Positions 26,314 to 35,731 of a DNA stretch of 64,000 nucleotides are shown piece by piece. The stretch is from Pseudacidovorax sp. GTDB taxonomy: Bacteria; Pseudomonadota; Gammaproteobacteria; Burkholderiales; Burkholderiaceae_C. The stretch spans positions 341,494 to 405,493 of the forward strand of contig NZ_JAGOPN010000003.1 in the NCBI RefSeq assembly GCF_017991995.1. The letters run 5' to 3'. The stretch's first letter is position 1; each line of letters starts with the position of its first letter. A program made the position numbers and the translations under genes. Below the pieces are notes generated by a model. It made no database searches. It was not told the DNA's origin and worked only from the letters and a program-made list of their open reading frames with translations.

Positions 26314-27156
26314 ATGAGTGCTGCGAAGGACATGCGCCTGACCCTCAGCCGCGACACCAGACTGTGCATGTCGCTGTCGGGCCGGCCGAGCAACTTCGGC
26401 ACCCGGCTGCACAACCACCTGTACCAGGCGCTGGGCCTGGACTATGTCTACAAGGCCTTCACCACCACCGACCTGCCGGCCGCCATCGGCGGCGTGCGCG
26501 CCCTGGGCGTGCGGGGCTGCGCGGTGTCCATGCCCTTCAAGGAGGCCTGCATTCCGTTGCTGGACGAGCTGACACCCTCGGCCGCGCGGCTGCAGTCGGT
26601 CAACACCATCGTCAACACGGACGGGCGGCTGGTGGCCTACAACACCGACTACATCGCCGTGGCGGCGCTGCTGAAGTCGCACGGCGTGCCGCCGGGCACG
26701 CCCTTCGTGCTGCGCGGCAGCGGCGGCATGGGCCGGGCGGTGGCCGCGGCCCTGGTGGACCATGGCCTGGGCCCCGGCATGCTGGTGGCGCGCAACGCCG
26801 ACAGCGGCCGGGCCGTGGCCAATCTGCATGGCCTGAAGTGGCAGCCCGAGTTGCCGGCGGAGGCACCGGGCGCGGTGCTGGTCAACGCCACGCCGCTGGG
26901 CATGGCGGGCGCGCCGGAGTCCGAGGCGCAGGCCTTCCCCGATGCACTGATTGCCGAGGCGGCCTGGGTGTTCGACGTGGTGGCGCTGCCCTCCGAGACG
27001 CCGCTGGTGCGCGCCACACGCCGGCTGGGCCGGCCCGTGATCACGGGCGAGGAGGTGATGGTGCTGCAGGCGGTGGAGCAGTTTGCGCTCTATACCGGCG
27101 TGCGGCCCGATGCGGCGCGGGTGGCCGAGGCGGCCGCCTTTGCGCGGGCCGGCTGA
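26314..27156 (+). CDS. Shikimate dehydrogenase-like protein (SdhL / HI0607 type)
   Basis: A 280-residue member of the shikimate/quinate dehydrogenase superfamily. The start MSLSGRPSNFGTRLHNHLY is characteristic of the HI0607-like subgroup. The catalytic pair is kept: Lys76 (SMPFKE) and Asp112 (AYNTDYIAV), with Asn97 in SVNTIV. The nucleotide-binding loop is GSGGMGRAVAAALV. SdhL proteins have very low activity on shikimate compared with AroE and their true substrate is unclear, so a housekeeping aroE role should not be assumed. ATG 26314 has AGGAGA upstream. It lies between two terminators and so is probably monocistronic. Confidence 0.85.
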   Translation: MSAAKDMRLTLSRDTRLCMSLSGRPSNFGTRLHNHLYQALGLDYVYKAFTTTDLPAAIGGVRALGVRGCAVSMPFKEACIPLLDELTPSAARLQSVNTIVNTDGRLVAYNTDYIAVAALLKSHGVPPGTPFVLRGSGGMGRAVAAALVDHGLGPGMLVARNADSGRAVANLHGLKWQPELPAEAPGAVLVNATPLGMAGAPESEAQAFPDALIAEAAWVFDVVALPSETPLVRATRRLGRPVITGEEVMVLQAVEQFALYTGVRPDAARVAEAAAFARAG

Positions 27157-27189
27157 ACGACGGCATTGCCCGCACGTGCCGGGGACGAA

Positions 27190-27216
27190 GAAACGGCCTC
27201 CGAGGGAGGCCGTTTC
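27190..27216. terminator. Bidirectional terminator hairpin
   Basis: A 12-bp perfect stem (GAAACGGCCTCC/GGAGGCCGTTTC) with a 3-nt loop sits between the convergent ends of the shikimate-dehydrogenase-like and hsp20 genes. The T content is within the stem end and short tail (TTTCTTC), serving both strands. Confidence 0.8.
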
Positions 27217-27255
27217 TTCATTGGGCGCCCGAAGCGCTCGCCTTCGTCTCGAGGC

Positions 27256-27630
27256 TCAGGCGATGGTCAGCTGCGTGACCTTGCTCACCGGCGCCAGGCG
27301 GGCCAGCTTCAGGGTCAGAACGCCGTTTTCCAGCTTGGCTTCGCTGGCGGCGGTGTCAATCTCCTGCGGCAGCTCGTAGGCGGCCTTGTACTGGCGCTTG
27401 GCTTCGGCGCGGGTCTCGATGCGCACCACCTGGCCTTCGATGCCCACGCCCAGGTCTTCACGGGCGATGCCGGGCACGTCCAGGCTCAGGGTCCAGCCCT
27501 GCTCGGTGCTTTCGACCTGCACGCCGCGGGCGGTCGGGAAGAAGGCGTCGTTGACGAAGCGCTCGAAGCCGCGGTCGAAGCTGCGGGGCGAGGCGAGGGC
27601 GGCGGAACGGATGGCGGGTGCGAACAGCAT
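27256..27630 (-). CDS. Hsp20/alpha-crystallin family small heat-shock protein
   Basis: A 124-residue small heat-shock protein, an ATP-independent holdase for unfolding proteins. The N-terminal arm is short (FERFVNDAFFP), then the alpha-crystallin domain runs from about 36 to 117 (WTLSLDVPGIAREDLGV and ENGVLTLKLARL). The C-terminus ends QLTIA, whose LTI may stand in for the IxI oligomerisation motif. The 5' region carries a candidate sigma-32 promoter and a structured leader. It is slightly shorter than IbpA. Confidence 0.9.
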   Translation of the reverse strand: MLFAPAIRSAALASPRSFDRGFERFVNDAFFPTARGVQVESTEQGWTLSLDVPGIAREDLGVGIEGQVVRIETRAEAKRQYKAAYELPQEIDTAASEAKLENGVLTLKLARLAPVSKVTQLTIA

Positions 27631-27643
27631 GTGTTTCTCCAGT

Positions 27644-27702
27644 CTGAAAGAGGGTCGATCCAGGGGCGCAGGATGCGCCCCTTACACTGCGCGGCCTTTC
27701 AG
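27644..27702 (-). promoter_or_regulatory. Structured 5' leader of hsp20
   Basis: On the minus strand a 7-bp pair CTGAAAG/CTTTCAG (27702-27696 with 27650-27644) encloses a very stable hairpin GGGGCGCA-TCC-TGCGCCCC (27681-27663). The GGAG ribosome-binding site lies 3 nt beyond the outer stem and is not itself paired. It could be a thermosensor-like or mRNA-stabilising element; the function is not established. Confidence 0.4.
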
Positions 27703-27722
27703 TCGTGAGTGCCGCTTGAGAC

Positions 27723-27753
27723 CTATCTAGGCACCCTCCCAGCGGCTTTCAAG
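27723..27753 (-). promoter_or_regulatory. Possible heat-shock (sigma-32) promoter for hsp20
   Basis: The minus strand has CTTGAAA (27753-27747), an exact sigma-32 -35 element, then 15 bp and CCTAGATAG (27731-27723), a partial match to the -10 element. It overlaps the ribosome-binding region of the divergent binding-protein gene. Confidence 0.35.
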
Positions 27754-27756
27754 AGC

Positions 27757-29040
27757 ATGTCCCAGACCTATATTTCTCGTCGTCGCGTCTTGAAAAGCGG
27801 CGCGGCGGCGCTATGTGCATCGACCCTCGGCGGCCTGGCCCGCGCGCAGGGCGGGGCGCCCATCCGGCTGGCCCTGGTCGAGAGCCTGAGCGGCCCCTTC
27901 GCCAACACGGGCGAGGCCGTCTTCCGCAACCTGCTGTGGGCCGTGGAGCGCGTCAACGCCCGCGGCGGCGTCCCGCTGCCGGGCGGTGCGCGTCCGCTGC
28001 AACTGGACCGCTATGACAGCAAGGGCCAGACCGAAGAGGCGCTGTCGGCCCTGCGTGCTGCCATCGACAACGGCGCGCAGGCGGTGCTGCAGGGCAACTC
28101 CTCGGCCACCGCCGCAGCCATCCTGGATGCGGTGGACAAGCACAACGAGCGGGACGCGCGCCGGCGGCTGCTCTTCCTCAACTACTCGGCGGTGGACCCG
28201 ATCCTCACCAACGAGCGCTGCAGCTTCTGGCACTTCCGCTTCGACGCCCATGCCGACATGCGGGTGGCGGCGCTGATGGCCGTGTTCAAGGAAGACCGCG
28301 CCGTCGGCAGCGCCTACCTGATTGGCCAGGACTACAGCTTCGGCCAGGCCGTGCTGCGCGAAAGCCGGCGCCGCATCGCCGAGCTGCGGCCGGACGTGCG
28401 CATCGTGGGCGAGGAACTGCACCCCATGGGCAAGGTGAAGGACTTCGCGCCCTACGCCGTGAAGATCAAGGCGAGCGGCGCCCAGGCCGTGTTCACCGGC
28501 AACTGGGGCAACGACCTGACGCTGCTGGTCAAGGCGGCGCGCGAGGTCGGCTTCGAGGGCAAGTTCTACACCTTCTACGGCAATGCGCTGGGCGCGCCGG
28601 CGGCGCTGGGCGACGCCGGCGTGGGCAAGGTGATCGCCGTGGCGGACTGGCTGCCCAATGTGCCGACGCCGGAGTCGGCGGCCTTCTACAAGAGCTTCCG
28701 CGCGCGCTTCCCGAACCCGGCGGACGACTATGTGCACATGCGCATGCAACTGATGATCGAGGCGCTGGCGCAGTCCATCGCCCAAGCCGGCAGCACCGAA
28801 GCGGCCGCCGTCGCGGCCCGACTGGAGAACGCCAAAGTGTCGCTCGCCGGGCGCAGCGGGCGCATGCGGGCGGCGGACCACCAGTTCCAGCAGCCGCTGG
28901 TCGTGGGCCTGATGGACCGTCAGGGCACGCCGGGCGTGACCTTCGACGTCGAAGGCTCGGGCTACGGCTTCCGCGTCATCAAGGACATCGCGCCTGAAGT
29001 GGCCGAGCTCCCGACAACCTGCCGCATGCAGCGGCCCTGA
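27757..29040 (+). CDS. Branched-chain-amino-acid-type ABC substrate-binding protein, Tat-exported
   Basis: A 427-residue periplasmic binding protein of the Leu/Ile/Val-binding (type I) family. The N-terminus is a twin-arginine signal ([17 protein letters not shown], cleavage after ARA). The mature protein begins [19 protein letters not shown] and includes [15 protein letters not shown] and [15 protein letters not shown]. No permease or ATPase genes accompany it; it precedes an aminotransferase gene by 14 bp on the same strand, suggesting an amino-acid-related ligand or a sensory role. Start ATG 27757 gives a proper signal peptide. Confidence 0.85.
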   Translation: MSQTYISRRRVLKSGAAALCASTLGGLARAQGGAPIRLALVESLSGPFANTGEAVFRNLLWAVERVNARGGVPLPGGARPLQLDRYDSKGQTEEALSALRAAIDNGAQAVLQGNSSATAAAILDAVDKHNERDARRRLLFLNYSAVDPILTNERCSFWHFRFDAHADMRVAALMAVFKEDRAVGSAYLIGQDYSFGQAVLRESRRRIAELRPDVRIVGEELHPMGKVKDFAPYAVKIKASGAQAVFTGNWGNDLTLLVKAAREVGFEGKFYTFYGNALGAPAALGDAGVGKVIAVADWLPNVPTPESAAFYKSFRARFPNPADDYVHMRMQLMIEALAQSIAQAGSTEAAAVAARLENAKVSLAGRSGRMRAADHQFQQPLVVGLMDRQGTPGVTFDVEGSGYGFRVIKDIAPEVAELPTTCRMQRP

Positions 29041-29054
29041 TCCCGAGGACACCC

Positions 29055-30218
29055 ATGCGCCAAGCCATCGACAACCTCGAAGCCTCCAAGATCCGCGAAG
29101 TCGCCAACGCCGGCATGGGCCGCAGCGACGTGCTGGCCTTCTGGTTCGGCGAGAGCGACGAAGTCACGCCCGAGCCGGTGCGCCGGGCCGCCATCGACTC
29201 CATCGAGCGCGGCGAGACCTTCTACGCCCACAACCTGGGCCTGCCCGAGCTGCGCGAAGCCATCGCGCGCTATGCCTCGCGGCTGCACCCGGCCGTGGGC
29301 ATGGAACGCATCGCCGTCACCTCCGGCGGCGTCAGCGCGCTCATGATCGCCGTGCAGGCGCTGGTGGACCCGGGCGACGAGGTGGTGGCGGTGACGCCGG
29401 TCTGGCCCAACCTGACGGCGCAGCCGGCCATCCTGGGCGCCACGGTGCGCTGCCTGCCACTGGCGCCGGTCGACGGCACCTGGACGCTGGACCTGGCGGC
29501 CCTGCGCGCCGCCGTAACGCCCGCCACGCGCCTGCTGATCCTGAACGCGCCCAACAACCCGACCGGCTGGACGCTCACGCGGGCCGAGCAGCAGGCCATC
29601 CTGGAGCACTGCCGCGCCACCGGCACCTGGATCCTGGCGGACGAGGTCTACGAGCGGCTCTATTACGCCGGCGACACCGCCAACGGCTGCGCGCCCAGCT
29701 TCCTGGACATCGCCACCGCCGACGACCGGCTGGTGGTGGCGCACAGCTTTTCCAAGAGCTTCCTGATGACCGGCTGGCGGCTGGGCTGGCTGGTGGTGCC
29801 GCCGGCGCTGTTGGACAACGTCGGCAAGCTGATCGAGTTCAACACCTCCTGCGCCAGCGTGTTCAGCCAGCGCGCCGGCATCGCCGCCCTGGCACACGAG
29901 GCCGAAATCACCCCGCGGGTGGTGGCGCACCTGCAATCCTGCCGCGACACGCTGGTGCCGCTGCTGCAGCGCCTGCGGGGCCTGAAGGTGTCGGCCGCCA
30001 AGGGCGGCATGTACGCCTTCTTCCAGGTCGAGGGCGCGGCCGATTCGCTGGCGCTGGCCAAGCGCCTGGTGACCGAAGCCGGCCTTGGCCTGGCGCCCGG
30101 CAATGCCTTCGCGCCGGAGGCGCAGGGCTGGCTGCGCTGGTGTTTCGCCTCGCGGGACACCGGCCGGCTGGTGCAGGGCGTGGAGCGGCTTTCGGGTTGG
30201 CTGACCAGAAACTGCTAG
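29055..30218 (+). CDS. Class I/II pyridoxal-phosphate aminotransferase
   Basis: A 387-residue fold-type I aminotransferase. The PLP lysine sits in [16 protein letters not shown]; the substrate/phosphate region includes [19 protein letters not shown] and the Asp of [11 protein letters not shown]. It resembles aspartate/aromatic-type aminotransferases, but specificity cannot be fixed. It lies 14 bp after the binding-protein gene, probably as one transcript. Its stop codon TAG falls inside the likely -10 region of the rpsO promoter. Confidence 0.88.
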   Translation: MRQAIDNLEASKIREVANAGMGRSDVLAFWFGESDEVTPEPVRRAAIDSIERGETFYAHNLGLPELREAIARYASRLHPAVGMERIAVTSGGVSALMIAVQALVDPGDEVVAVTPVWPNLTAQPAILGATVRCLPLAPVDGTWTLDLAALRAAVTPATRLLILNAPNNPTGWTLTRAEQQAILEHCRATGTWILADEVYERLYYAGDTANGCAPSFLDIATADDRLVVAHSFSKSFLMTGWRLGWLVVPPALLDNVGKLIEFNTSCASVFSQRAGIAALAHEAEITPRVVAHLQSCRDTLVPLLQRLRGLKVSAAKGGMYAFFQVEGAADSLALAKRLVTEAGLGLAPGNAFAPEAQGWLRWCFASRDTGRLVQGVERLSGWLTRNC

Positions 30219-30221
30219 AAT
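30214..30221 (+). promoter_or_regulatory. Likely extended -10 promoter of rpsO
   Basis: TGCTAGAAT provides an extended -10 (TGnTAGAAT) about 137 bp before the rpsO start; the TAG stop of the aminotransferase gene is part of it. No good -35 hexamer at 17 bp is evident (a TTGGCT lies only 13 bp upstream). Confidence 0.4.
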
Positions 30222-30358
30222 TTCAAGGCTTTGCGCGTTGCAAAGCTCCACGGCACCCCCGGTTCCAGGGAGTGCCGCAAGTCAACAACCCCGCGCCCAC
30301 GGCCATGCGTCTCAACCCCGCAGGCCGCCTCAGGTCGGGAATCACAGGACACATCATC

Positions 30359-30625
30359 ATGATTTCTTTCGAAAAGAAGGCCGAGGTCGTCAAGGCCAAT
30401 GCCCGCGCTGCCAACGACACCGGTAGTCCCGAAGTGCAGGTTGCCCTGCTCACGGCTCGCATCAACGAGCTGACCCCCCACTTCAAGCAGCATGCCAAGG
30501 ACCATCACGGTCGCCGCGGCCTGCTGCGCATGGTGAGCCGCCGCCGCAAGCTGCTGGACTACCTGAAGTCCAAGGACGCCGAACGCTACACCGCCCTGAT
30601 CGCCAAGCTGGGCCTGCGCAAGTAA
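30359..30625 (+). CDS. rpsO: Small ribosomal subunit protein uS15
   Basis: An 88-residue ribosomal protein S15, the primary binder of the central domain of 16S rRNA. Text such as [17 protein letters not shown] and [22 protein letters not shown] is invariant for the family, and the length is standard. The ATG at 30359 lies within ATCATCATG. Followed by an intrinsic terminator and pnp, the conserved rpsO-pnp arrangement. Confidence 0.98.
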   Translation: MISFEKKAEVVKANARAANDTGSPEVQVALLTARINELTPHFKQHAKDHHGRRGLLRMVSRRRKLLDYLKSKDAERYTALIAKLGLRK

Positions 30626-30643
30626 GCCGCTTCGCATCGCACG

Positions 30644-30678
30644 AACGCCTGAGTTAGCCCGCTAGCTCAGGCGTTTTT
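30644..30678 (+). terminator. Intrinsic terminator between rpsO and pnp
   Basis: AACGCCTGAG pairs with CTCAGGCGTT, with additional inner pairing (TAGC/GCTA), followed by TTTTT. It separates the rpsO and pnp transcripts, with likely partial read-through. Confidence 0.9.
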
Positions 30679-30710
30679 AACTTCGGAGACCGCAGAACGG
30701 ATCGAAGCTG

Positions 30711-30756
30711 TGTCATTCCAACGGGCCCCTCGCGCGAGGGCTTCGCTGGAATGGCA
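30711..30756 (+). promoter_or_regulatory. Long hairpin in the pnp leader
   Basis: A 10-bp stem (TGTCATTCCA/TGGAATGGCA, one G-U) encloses an imperfect inner stem GCCC(C)TCG/CGAGGGC, about 75 nt before the pnp start. The position and shape recall the RNase III-cut hairpin through which E. coli PNPase represses its own mRNA. Confidence 0.5.
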
Positions 30757-30831
30757 TCGTGTTCCGCCCCTGCGCTCCGCCACCCGCGGACCGGCCTCGA
30801 CGCCGGCTCCGCACCACCCAAGGAGCAGAGC

Positions 30832-33186
30832 ATGAGCCTCTTCAACAAAGTCACCAAGAGCTTCCAGTGGGGCGACAAGACCGTCGTCATGGAAACCGGC
30901 GAGATCGCCCGCCAGGCCACCGGCGCCGTGCTGGTGGACATCGACGGCACCGTGGTGCTGGCCACCGTCGTCGCCTCCAAGTCGGCCAAGCCGGGCCAGG
31001 ACTTCTTCCCGCTGACCGTCGACTACATCGAGAAGACCTACGCCGCCGGCAAGATCCCCGGCAGCTTCTTCAAGCGCGAAGCCAAGCCCAGCGAACTCGA
31101 GACGCTGACCAGCCGCCTGATCGACCGCCCGATCCGCCCGCTGTTCCCCGAAGGCTTCCTGAACGAAGTGCACGTGGTGATCCACACGCTGTCGCTCAAC
31201 CCCGAAGTCGACGCCGACATCGCCGCCATGATCGCCGTGAGCGCCGCCCTGTCGGTCTCGGGCATTCCGTTCAGCGGCCCGATCGGTGCCGCGCGCGTGG
31301 GCTACATCAACGGCCAGTACGTGCTGAACCCGGGCAAGACCGCCCGTGCCGACTCGCAGATGGATCTGGTGGTCGCCGGTACCGAAGCCGCCGTGCTGAT
31401 GGTCGAATCCGAAGCGCTGCAACTGTCCGAAGAGATCATGCTGGGCGCCGTGGTCTTCGGCCACGAGCAGGGCAAGATCGCCATCGAGGCCATCCACCAG
31501 CTGACCCGTGAAGCCGGCAAGCCGCTGTGGACCGAGAACGGCACCTGGGCGCCCGAAGCCAAGGACGAGGCCTTCGAATCCAAGATCAAGGGCCTGGCTG
31601 AAGAGAAGCTGCGTGCCGTCTACCAGATCCGCAGCAAGCAGGCCCGCACGCAGGCCCTGCGCGAAGCCAATGCCAGCGTCTTCGAGGCACTGAAGGCCGA
31701 AGGCGCCGAGTTCGACGCCGGCAAGGTCAGCGACCTGCTGTTCGCCATCGAGGCCAACATCGTGCGCAGCCAGATCCTGCAGGGCGAGCCCCGCATCGAC
31801 GGCCGCGACACGCGCACCGTGCGCCCCATCGAGATCCGCAACAGCGTGCTGCCCCGCACCCACGGCTCGGCCCTGTTCACCCGCGGCGAGACGCAGGCGC
31901 TGGTCGTGACCACCCTGGGCACCGAGCGCGACGCGCAGCGCATCGACGCGCTGGCCGGCGAGTTCGAGGACCGCTTCCTGTTTCACTACAACATGCCTCC
32001 CTTCGCCACCGGCGAAGTGGGCCGCATGGGCTCCACCAAGCGCCGCGAAGTGGGCCACGGCCGTCTGGCCAAGCGTGCCCTGGTGGCCGTGCTGCCGCAG
32101 AAGGACGAGTTCCCCTACACCATCCGCGTGGTCAGCGAGATCACCGAATCCAACGGCTCCTCGTCGATGGCCTCGGTGTGCGGCGGCTGCCTGTCGATGA
32201 TGGACGCCGGCGTGCCGCTGAAGGCGCACGTGGCCGGCATCGCCATGGGCCTGATCAAGGACGGCAACAAGTTCGCCGTGCTGACCGACATCCTGGGCGA
32301 TGAAGATCACCTGGGCGACATGGACTTCAAGGTGGCCGGCACGACCAACGGCATCACCGCCCTGCAGATGGACATCAAGATCCAGGGCATCACCAAGGAA
32401 ATCATGCAGGTCGCCCTGGCCCAGGCCAAGGAAGCGCGCATGCACATCCTGGGCAAGATGCAGGACGCCATGGGCGAGGCCAAGGCCGAGATCTCGTCCT
32501 TCGCGCCCAAGCTCTACACGATGAAGATCAACCCCGAGAAGATCCGCGACGTGATCGGCAAGGGCGGCGCCACCATCCGCGCGCTGACCGAAGAGACCGG
32601 TTGCCAGATCAACATCGAGGAAGACGGCACCATCACCATCGCGGCGACCGACGCCGCCAAGGCCGACGTGGCCAAGCAGCGCATCGAGCAGATCACGGCC
32701 GAAGTCGAGATCGGCAAGATCTACGAAGGCCCGGTCACCAAGATCCTGGACTTCGGCGCGCTGATCAACCTGCTGCCCGGCAAGGACGGCCTGCTGCACA
32801 TCAGCCAGATCGCCCACGAGCGTGTCGAGAAGGTCACCGACTACCTCAGCGAAGGCCAGATCGTGAAGGTCAAGGTGCTCGAGACCGACGACAAGGGCCG
32901 CGTCAAGCTGTCGATGAAGGCGCTGGCCGAGCGTCCGGCCGGCATGCCCGAGTTCGGCGACCGCCCGCCGCGCGAAGACCGTGGCGATCGTCGCGAGCGT
33001 GGTGATCGCGGCGACCGTGGTGATCGCCGTGACCGTCCGCCGCGCGAAGAGCGCCAGCCGCGTGTGGAGCCCGGCAACAGCCAGGAGCCCACGGCTGACG
33101 CGGCGGCCGCAGCGGCGGCACAACAGCAGCAGGCCGCACCGCAGGGCGCCCAAGGCGGCGCCCTGGCGCCCGATCAGCAAGGCTGA
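30832..33186 (+). CDS. pnp: Polyribonucleotide nucleotidyltransferase (PNPase)
   Basis: A 784-residue phosphorolytic 3'-5' exoribonuclease. Two RNase PH-like domains (about 10-230 and 310-550; [19 protein letters not shown] near the active site) flank a helical domain; a KH domain (around 562-620, [13 protein letters not shown]) and an S1 domain (about 625-695, [18 protein letters not shown]) follow. The tail from about 701 is an Arg/Asp/Gly-rich repeat region and then an Ala/Gln-rich end, longer than in E. coli PNPase (711 residues). Start ATG 30832 has AAGGAG upstream. Confidence 0.97.
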   Translation: MSLFNKVTKSFQWGDKTVVMETGEIARQATGAVLVDIDGTVVLATVVASKSAKPGQDFFPLTVDYIEKTYAAGKIPGSFFKREAKPSELETLTSRLIDRPIRPLFPEGFLNEVHVVIHTLSLNPEVDADIAAMIAVSAALSVSGIPFSGPIGAARVGYINGQYVLNPGKTARADSQMDLVVAGTEAAVLMVESEALQLSEEIMLGAVVFGHEQGKIAIEAIHQLTREAGKPLWTENGTWAPEAKDEAFESKIKGLAEEKLRAVYQIRSKQARTQALREANASVFEALKAEGAEFDAGKVSDLLFAIEANIVRSQILQGEPRIDGRDTRTVRPIEIRNSVLPRTHGSALFTRGETQALVVTTLGTERDAQRIDALAGEFEDRFLFHYNMPPFATGEVGRMGSTKRREVGHGRLAKRALVAVLPQKDEFPYTIRVVSEITESNGSSSMASVCGGCLSMMDAGVPLKAHVAGIAMGLIKDGNKFAVLTDILGDEDHLGDMDFKVAGTTNGITALQMDIKIQGITKEIMQVALAQAKEARMHILGKMQDAMGEAKAEISSFAPKLYTMKINPEKIRDVIGKGGATIRALTEETGCQINIEEDGTITIAATDAAKADVAKQRIEQITAEVEIGKIYEGPVTKILDFGALINLLPGKDGLLHISQIAHERVEKVTDYLSEGQIVKVKVLETDDKGRVKLSMKALAERPAGMPEFGDRPPREDRGDRRERGDRGDRGDRRDRPPREERQPRVEPGNSQEPTADAAAAAAAQQQQAAPQGAQGGALAPDQQG

Positions 33187-33202
33187 TCGGCCTTGATCGG
33201 AG

Positions 33203-33236
33203 GCCGGCAGACCACCTCGCGTGGCCTGCCGGCTTT
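33203..33236 (+). terminator. Terminator-like hairpin after pnp
   Basis: GCCGGCAG-A-CCAC pairs with GTGG-C-CTGCCGGC (12 pairs, one mismatch), loop CTCGC, then TTT. A short T-tract makes it a moderate terminator, allowing some read-through into the oxidoreductase gene. Confidence 0.65.
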
Positions 33237-33266
33237 CGTCCATCACTGCCCTGAACAGGAGATCGC

Positions 33267-34256
33267 ATGAAAGCCGTCGAGATCAGCAGCCATGGCGCCC
33301 CCGAGGTGCTGCGCCTGTGCACGCGCGACGATCCGCAGCCGGGCGCCGGCGAGCTGCTGATCCGCGTCGCGGCCAGCGGTGTGAACCGGCCCGATGTGCT
33401 GCAGCGCATGGGCCAATACCCGGTGCCGCCGGGTGCGTCGGACCTGCCGGGCCTGGAAGTCGCCGGCGAGATCGTCGGCGGCGATGCGGCCGAGCTGGCG
33501 CAGGCCGGCTTCAAGCTGGGTGACCGCGTGTGCGCGCTGGTCGCTGGCGGCGGCTATGCGCAGCTGTGCGTCGCGCCCATCGGCCAATGCCTGCCCGTGC
33601 CTGAGGGCTGGTCGGACGTCGAGGCGGCAGCGCTGCCGGAGACCTTCTTCACCGTCTGGAGCAACGTCTTCGACCGCGGTCGACTGCAGCAGGGCGAGAC
33701 CTTCCTGGTGCAGGGTGGTACGAGCGGCATCGGCGTGACGGCCATTCAGCTGGCCAAGGCATTCGGCGCGACCGTGATCGCCACGGCGGGCAGTGCCGAC
33801 AAGTGCAAGGCCTGCCTGTCCCTGGGTGCCGATCATGCGATCAACTACCGCGAGCAGGACTTCGCCGAAGAGGTCAAACGCATCACCGGCGGCCGCGGCG
33901 CGGACGTGATCCTCGACATGGTCGCTGGCGACTACGTGGCGCGCGAAGTGGGCTGCCTGGCCGAGGACGGCCGGCTGGTGATCATTGCCGTGCAGGGCGG
34001 CATCGAGAGCGGTTTCAACGCCGGGCTGGTGCTGCGCCGTCGGCTGACGATCACGGGCTCCACGCTGCGCCCGCGTCCGGTCGCCTTCAAGGCGGCCATC
34101 GCGCGCAGCCTGCGCGAGAAGGTCTGGCCGCTGCTGGCTACGCGCAAAGGCGTGCAGCCGGTGATCCATTCCACATTCGAGGCCGCGGATGCGGCCAAGG
34201 CCCATGCGCTGATGCAGTCCAATCAGCACATCGGCAAGATCGTGCTGACCTGGTGA
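33267..34256 (+). CDS. NAD(P)H-quinone oxidoreductase (zeta-crystallin/PIG3-like MDR family)
   Basis: A 329-residue medium-chain dehydrogenase/reductase without zinc ligands. The N-terminal GroES-like domain contains [20 protein letters not shown]; the Rossmann domain has the [20 protein letters not shown] nucleotide motif (residues about 149-168). Homology to PIG3-type quinone oxidoreductases suggests NADPH-dependent one- or two-electron quinone reduction; the natural substrate is unknown. The pnp-qor-tpiA-secG order is common in this bacterial family. Confidence 0.87.
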   Translation: MKAVEISSHGAPEVLRLCTRDDPQPGAGELLIRVAASGVNRPDVLQRMGQYPVPPGASDLPGLEVAGEIVGGDAAELAQAGFKLGDRVCALVAGGGYAQLCVAPIGQCLPVPEGWSDVEAAALPETFFTVWSNVFDRGRLQQGETFLVQGGTSGIGVTAIQLAKAFGATVIATAGSADKCKACLSLGADHAINYREQDFAEEVKRITGGRGADVILDMVAGDYVAREVGCLAEDGRLVIIAVQGGIESGFNAGLVLRRRLTITGSTLRPRPVAFKAAIARSLREKVWPLLATRKGVQPVIHSTFEAADAAKAHALMQSNQHIGKIVLTW

Positions 34257-34284
34257 GGGGCAAGCAGGTTATCCATCAAGAACC

Positions 34285-35037
34285 ATGAGCAAGAAAAAAC
34301 AACTCATTGCTGGCAACTGGAAGATGAATGGCGGCCTGGCCGCCAACGAGGCGCTCGTCGGTGCGCTTCGTCAGGGAGTGGGCCAGCCGGTGTGCGATGT
34401 CGCGGTGTGCGTGCCCGCGCCCTATCTGGCGCAGGTGCAGGTGCTGACGCAGGGCTCGCCCATCGCGCTCGGCGCGCAGGACGTGTCGGCCCATGTGCAG
34501 GGCGCCTACACGGGCGAGCAGTCCGTGTCCATGCTGAAGGACTTCGGCGTGGGCTATGCCATCGTCGGCCATTCAGAGCGCCGCCAGTACCACGGCGAGA
34601 CCGACGAAGTGGTGGCCGCCAAGGCCGCCGCCGCGCTGGCCGGCGGCATCACGCCCATCGTGTGCGTGGGCGAGACCTTGGCCGAGCGCGAAGCCGGCCA
34701 GACGGAAGACGTGGTTCGGCGCCAACTGGCTGCCGTGATCCATGCCAACGGCCACTGCATCAGCGAGATCGTCGTCGCCTACGAGCCCGTCTGGGCCATC
34801 GGTACGGGCAAGACCGCCACGCCGGAAGAGGCGCAGGCTGTGCACGCCGTGCTGCGCGCGCAACTGCAGCATGCGGCCGGCGATGCTGCCGCACGGATCC
34901 GCATCCTCTACGGTGGCAGTATGAACGCCGCCAATGCCGCGTCGTTGCTGGCGCAGCCGGACATCGACGGCGGCCTCATCGGCGGTGCTTCGCTCAAGGC
35001 ACCCGACTTCCTCCAGATCATCGCGGCCGCGCGCTGA
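34285..35037 (+). CDS. tpiA: Triosephosphate isomerase
   Basis: A 250-residue TIM-barrel enzyme interconverting dihydroxyacetone phosphate and glyceraldehyde-3-phosphate. Seen: NWKMNGG (Lys of the active site), the electrophilic His in [11 protein letters not shown], the catalytic Glu in [15 protein letters not shown] and the phosphate-binding [12 protein letters not shown]. It is 28 bp after the oxidoreductase gene and 32 bp before secG. Confidence 0.98.
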   Translation: MSKKKQLIAGNWKMNGGLAANEALVGALRQGVGQPVCDVAVCVPAPYLAQVQVLTQGSPIALGAQDVSAHVQGAYTGEQSVSMLKDFGVGYAIVGHSERRQYHGETDEVVAAKAAAALAGGITPIVCVGETLAEREAGQTEDVVRRQLAAVIHANGHCISEIVVAYEPVWAIGTGKTATPEEAQAVHAVLRAQLQHAAGDAAARIRILYGGSMNAANAASLLAQPDIDGGLIGGASLKAPDFLQIIAAAR

Positions 35038-35069
35038 CGCGATCGCACCCTTCAAGGAGTTCTCCACAC

Positions 35070-35438
35070 ATGACCATCGTCCACAACATCCTCATCGCCG
35101 TGCAGATCCTGGCCGCCATCGCCATGGTGGGCCTGATCCTCCTGCAGCACGGCAAGGGCGCCGACATGGGCGCCGCGTTCGGCAGCGGCAGCGCCGGCAG
35201 CCTGTTCGGTGCCAGCGGCAGTGCCAACTTCCTGTCGCGGACCACGGCCGTGCTGGCCGCCCTGTTCTTCGCCTGCACGCTGCTGCTGGCCTATTTCGGC
35301 ACGCCGCGGGCGGCCGGCGGCGACAGCCTGCTCGAGCGGGCACCCCTCACGGCGCCGGCTTCTCAGATCCCGGCCGGCAATGCCGTGCCCGCACCTGCTG
35401 CGCCCGCTTCGGACGCGGCCCAGATCCCGGCCAAGTGA
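35070..35438 (+). CDS. secG: Protein translocase subunit SecG
   Basis: A 122-residue inner-membrane component of the SecYEG channel. Two hydrophobic helices (ILIAVQILAAIAMVGLILLQ and the region AVLAALFFACTLLLAYF) flank the conserved GKGADMGAAFGSGSAGSLFG loop. The C-terminal 40 residues form a Pro/Ala-rich tail. ATG 35070 follows AAGGAG. It precedes a tRNA-Leu gene. Confidence 0.96.
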   Translation: MTIVHNILIAVQILAAIAMVGLILLQHGKGADMGAAFGSGSAGSLFGASGSANFLSRTTAVLAALFFACTLLLAYFGTPRAAGGDSLLERAPLTAPASQIPAGNAVPAPAAPASDAAQIPAK

Positions 35439-35572
35439 TACAGGCATGCCCCGGGCATCACTTTGTGATGCAGTCCTGTCCAAATCGGGGCATTTCAGGG
35501 TAAACTCCAAGGCTGCCCCGGAAAGCCAATAACCTTCTTGGTTCCTCATGCCATCCGGGGCAAGCGTAAACC

Positions 35573-35657
35573 GCCGTCGTGGTGAAATTGGTAGACACGC
35601 TATCTTGAGGGGGTAGTGGCGAAAGCTGTGCGAGTTCGAGTCTCGCCGACGGCACCA
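35573..35657 (+). tRNA. tRNA-Leu(GAG)
   Basis: An 85-base class II tRNA. Acceptor GCCGTCG pairs with CGACGGC, then A and an encoded CCA at 35655-35657. The D-arm contains GGTAGACACG; the anticodon stem CTATC/GGTAG holds loop TTGAGGG with anticodon GAG at 35607-35609 (CUC/CUU leucine codons). A variable arm (GTGGCGAAAGCT) and the T-loop GTTCGAGTC follow. A TAAACT at 35501-35506 could be its -10 box. It sits between secG and nuoA, a conserved arrangement in the order. Confidence 0.96.
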
Positions 35658-35731
35658 ATCTGCACCGGCTGATGCGCCGCCCGCAACGGGTCAGGGCATC
35701 AGTCGGTGGCAAGCGGTGATAGAGCCCCCCG

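Noticed and set aside
30667..33246. 859-codon open frame antisense to pnp
   Set aside because: Same cause; the translation has no recognisable family, while the plus strand encodes PNPase end to end.
35444..35460. Possible secG terminator (ATGCCC/GGGCAT)
   Set aside because: The stem is short with almost no loop and lacks a T-tract; too weak to call.
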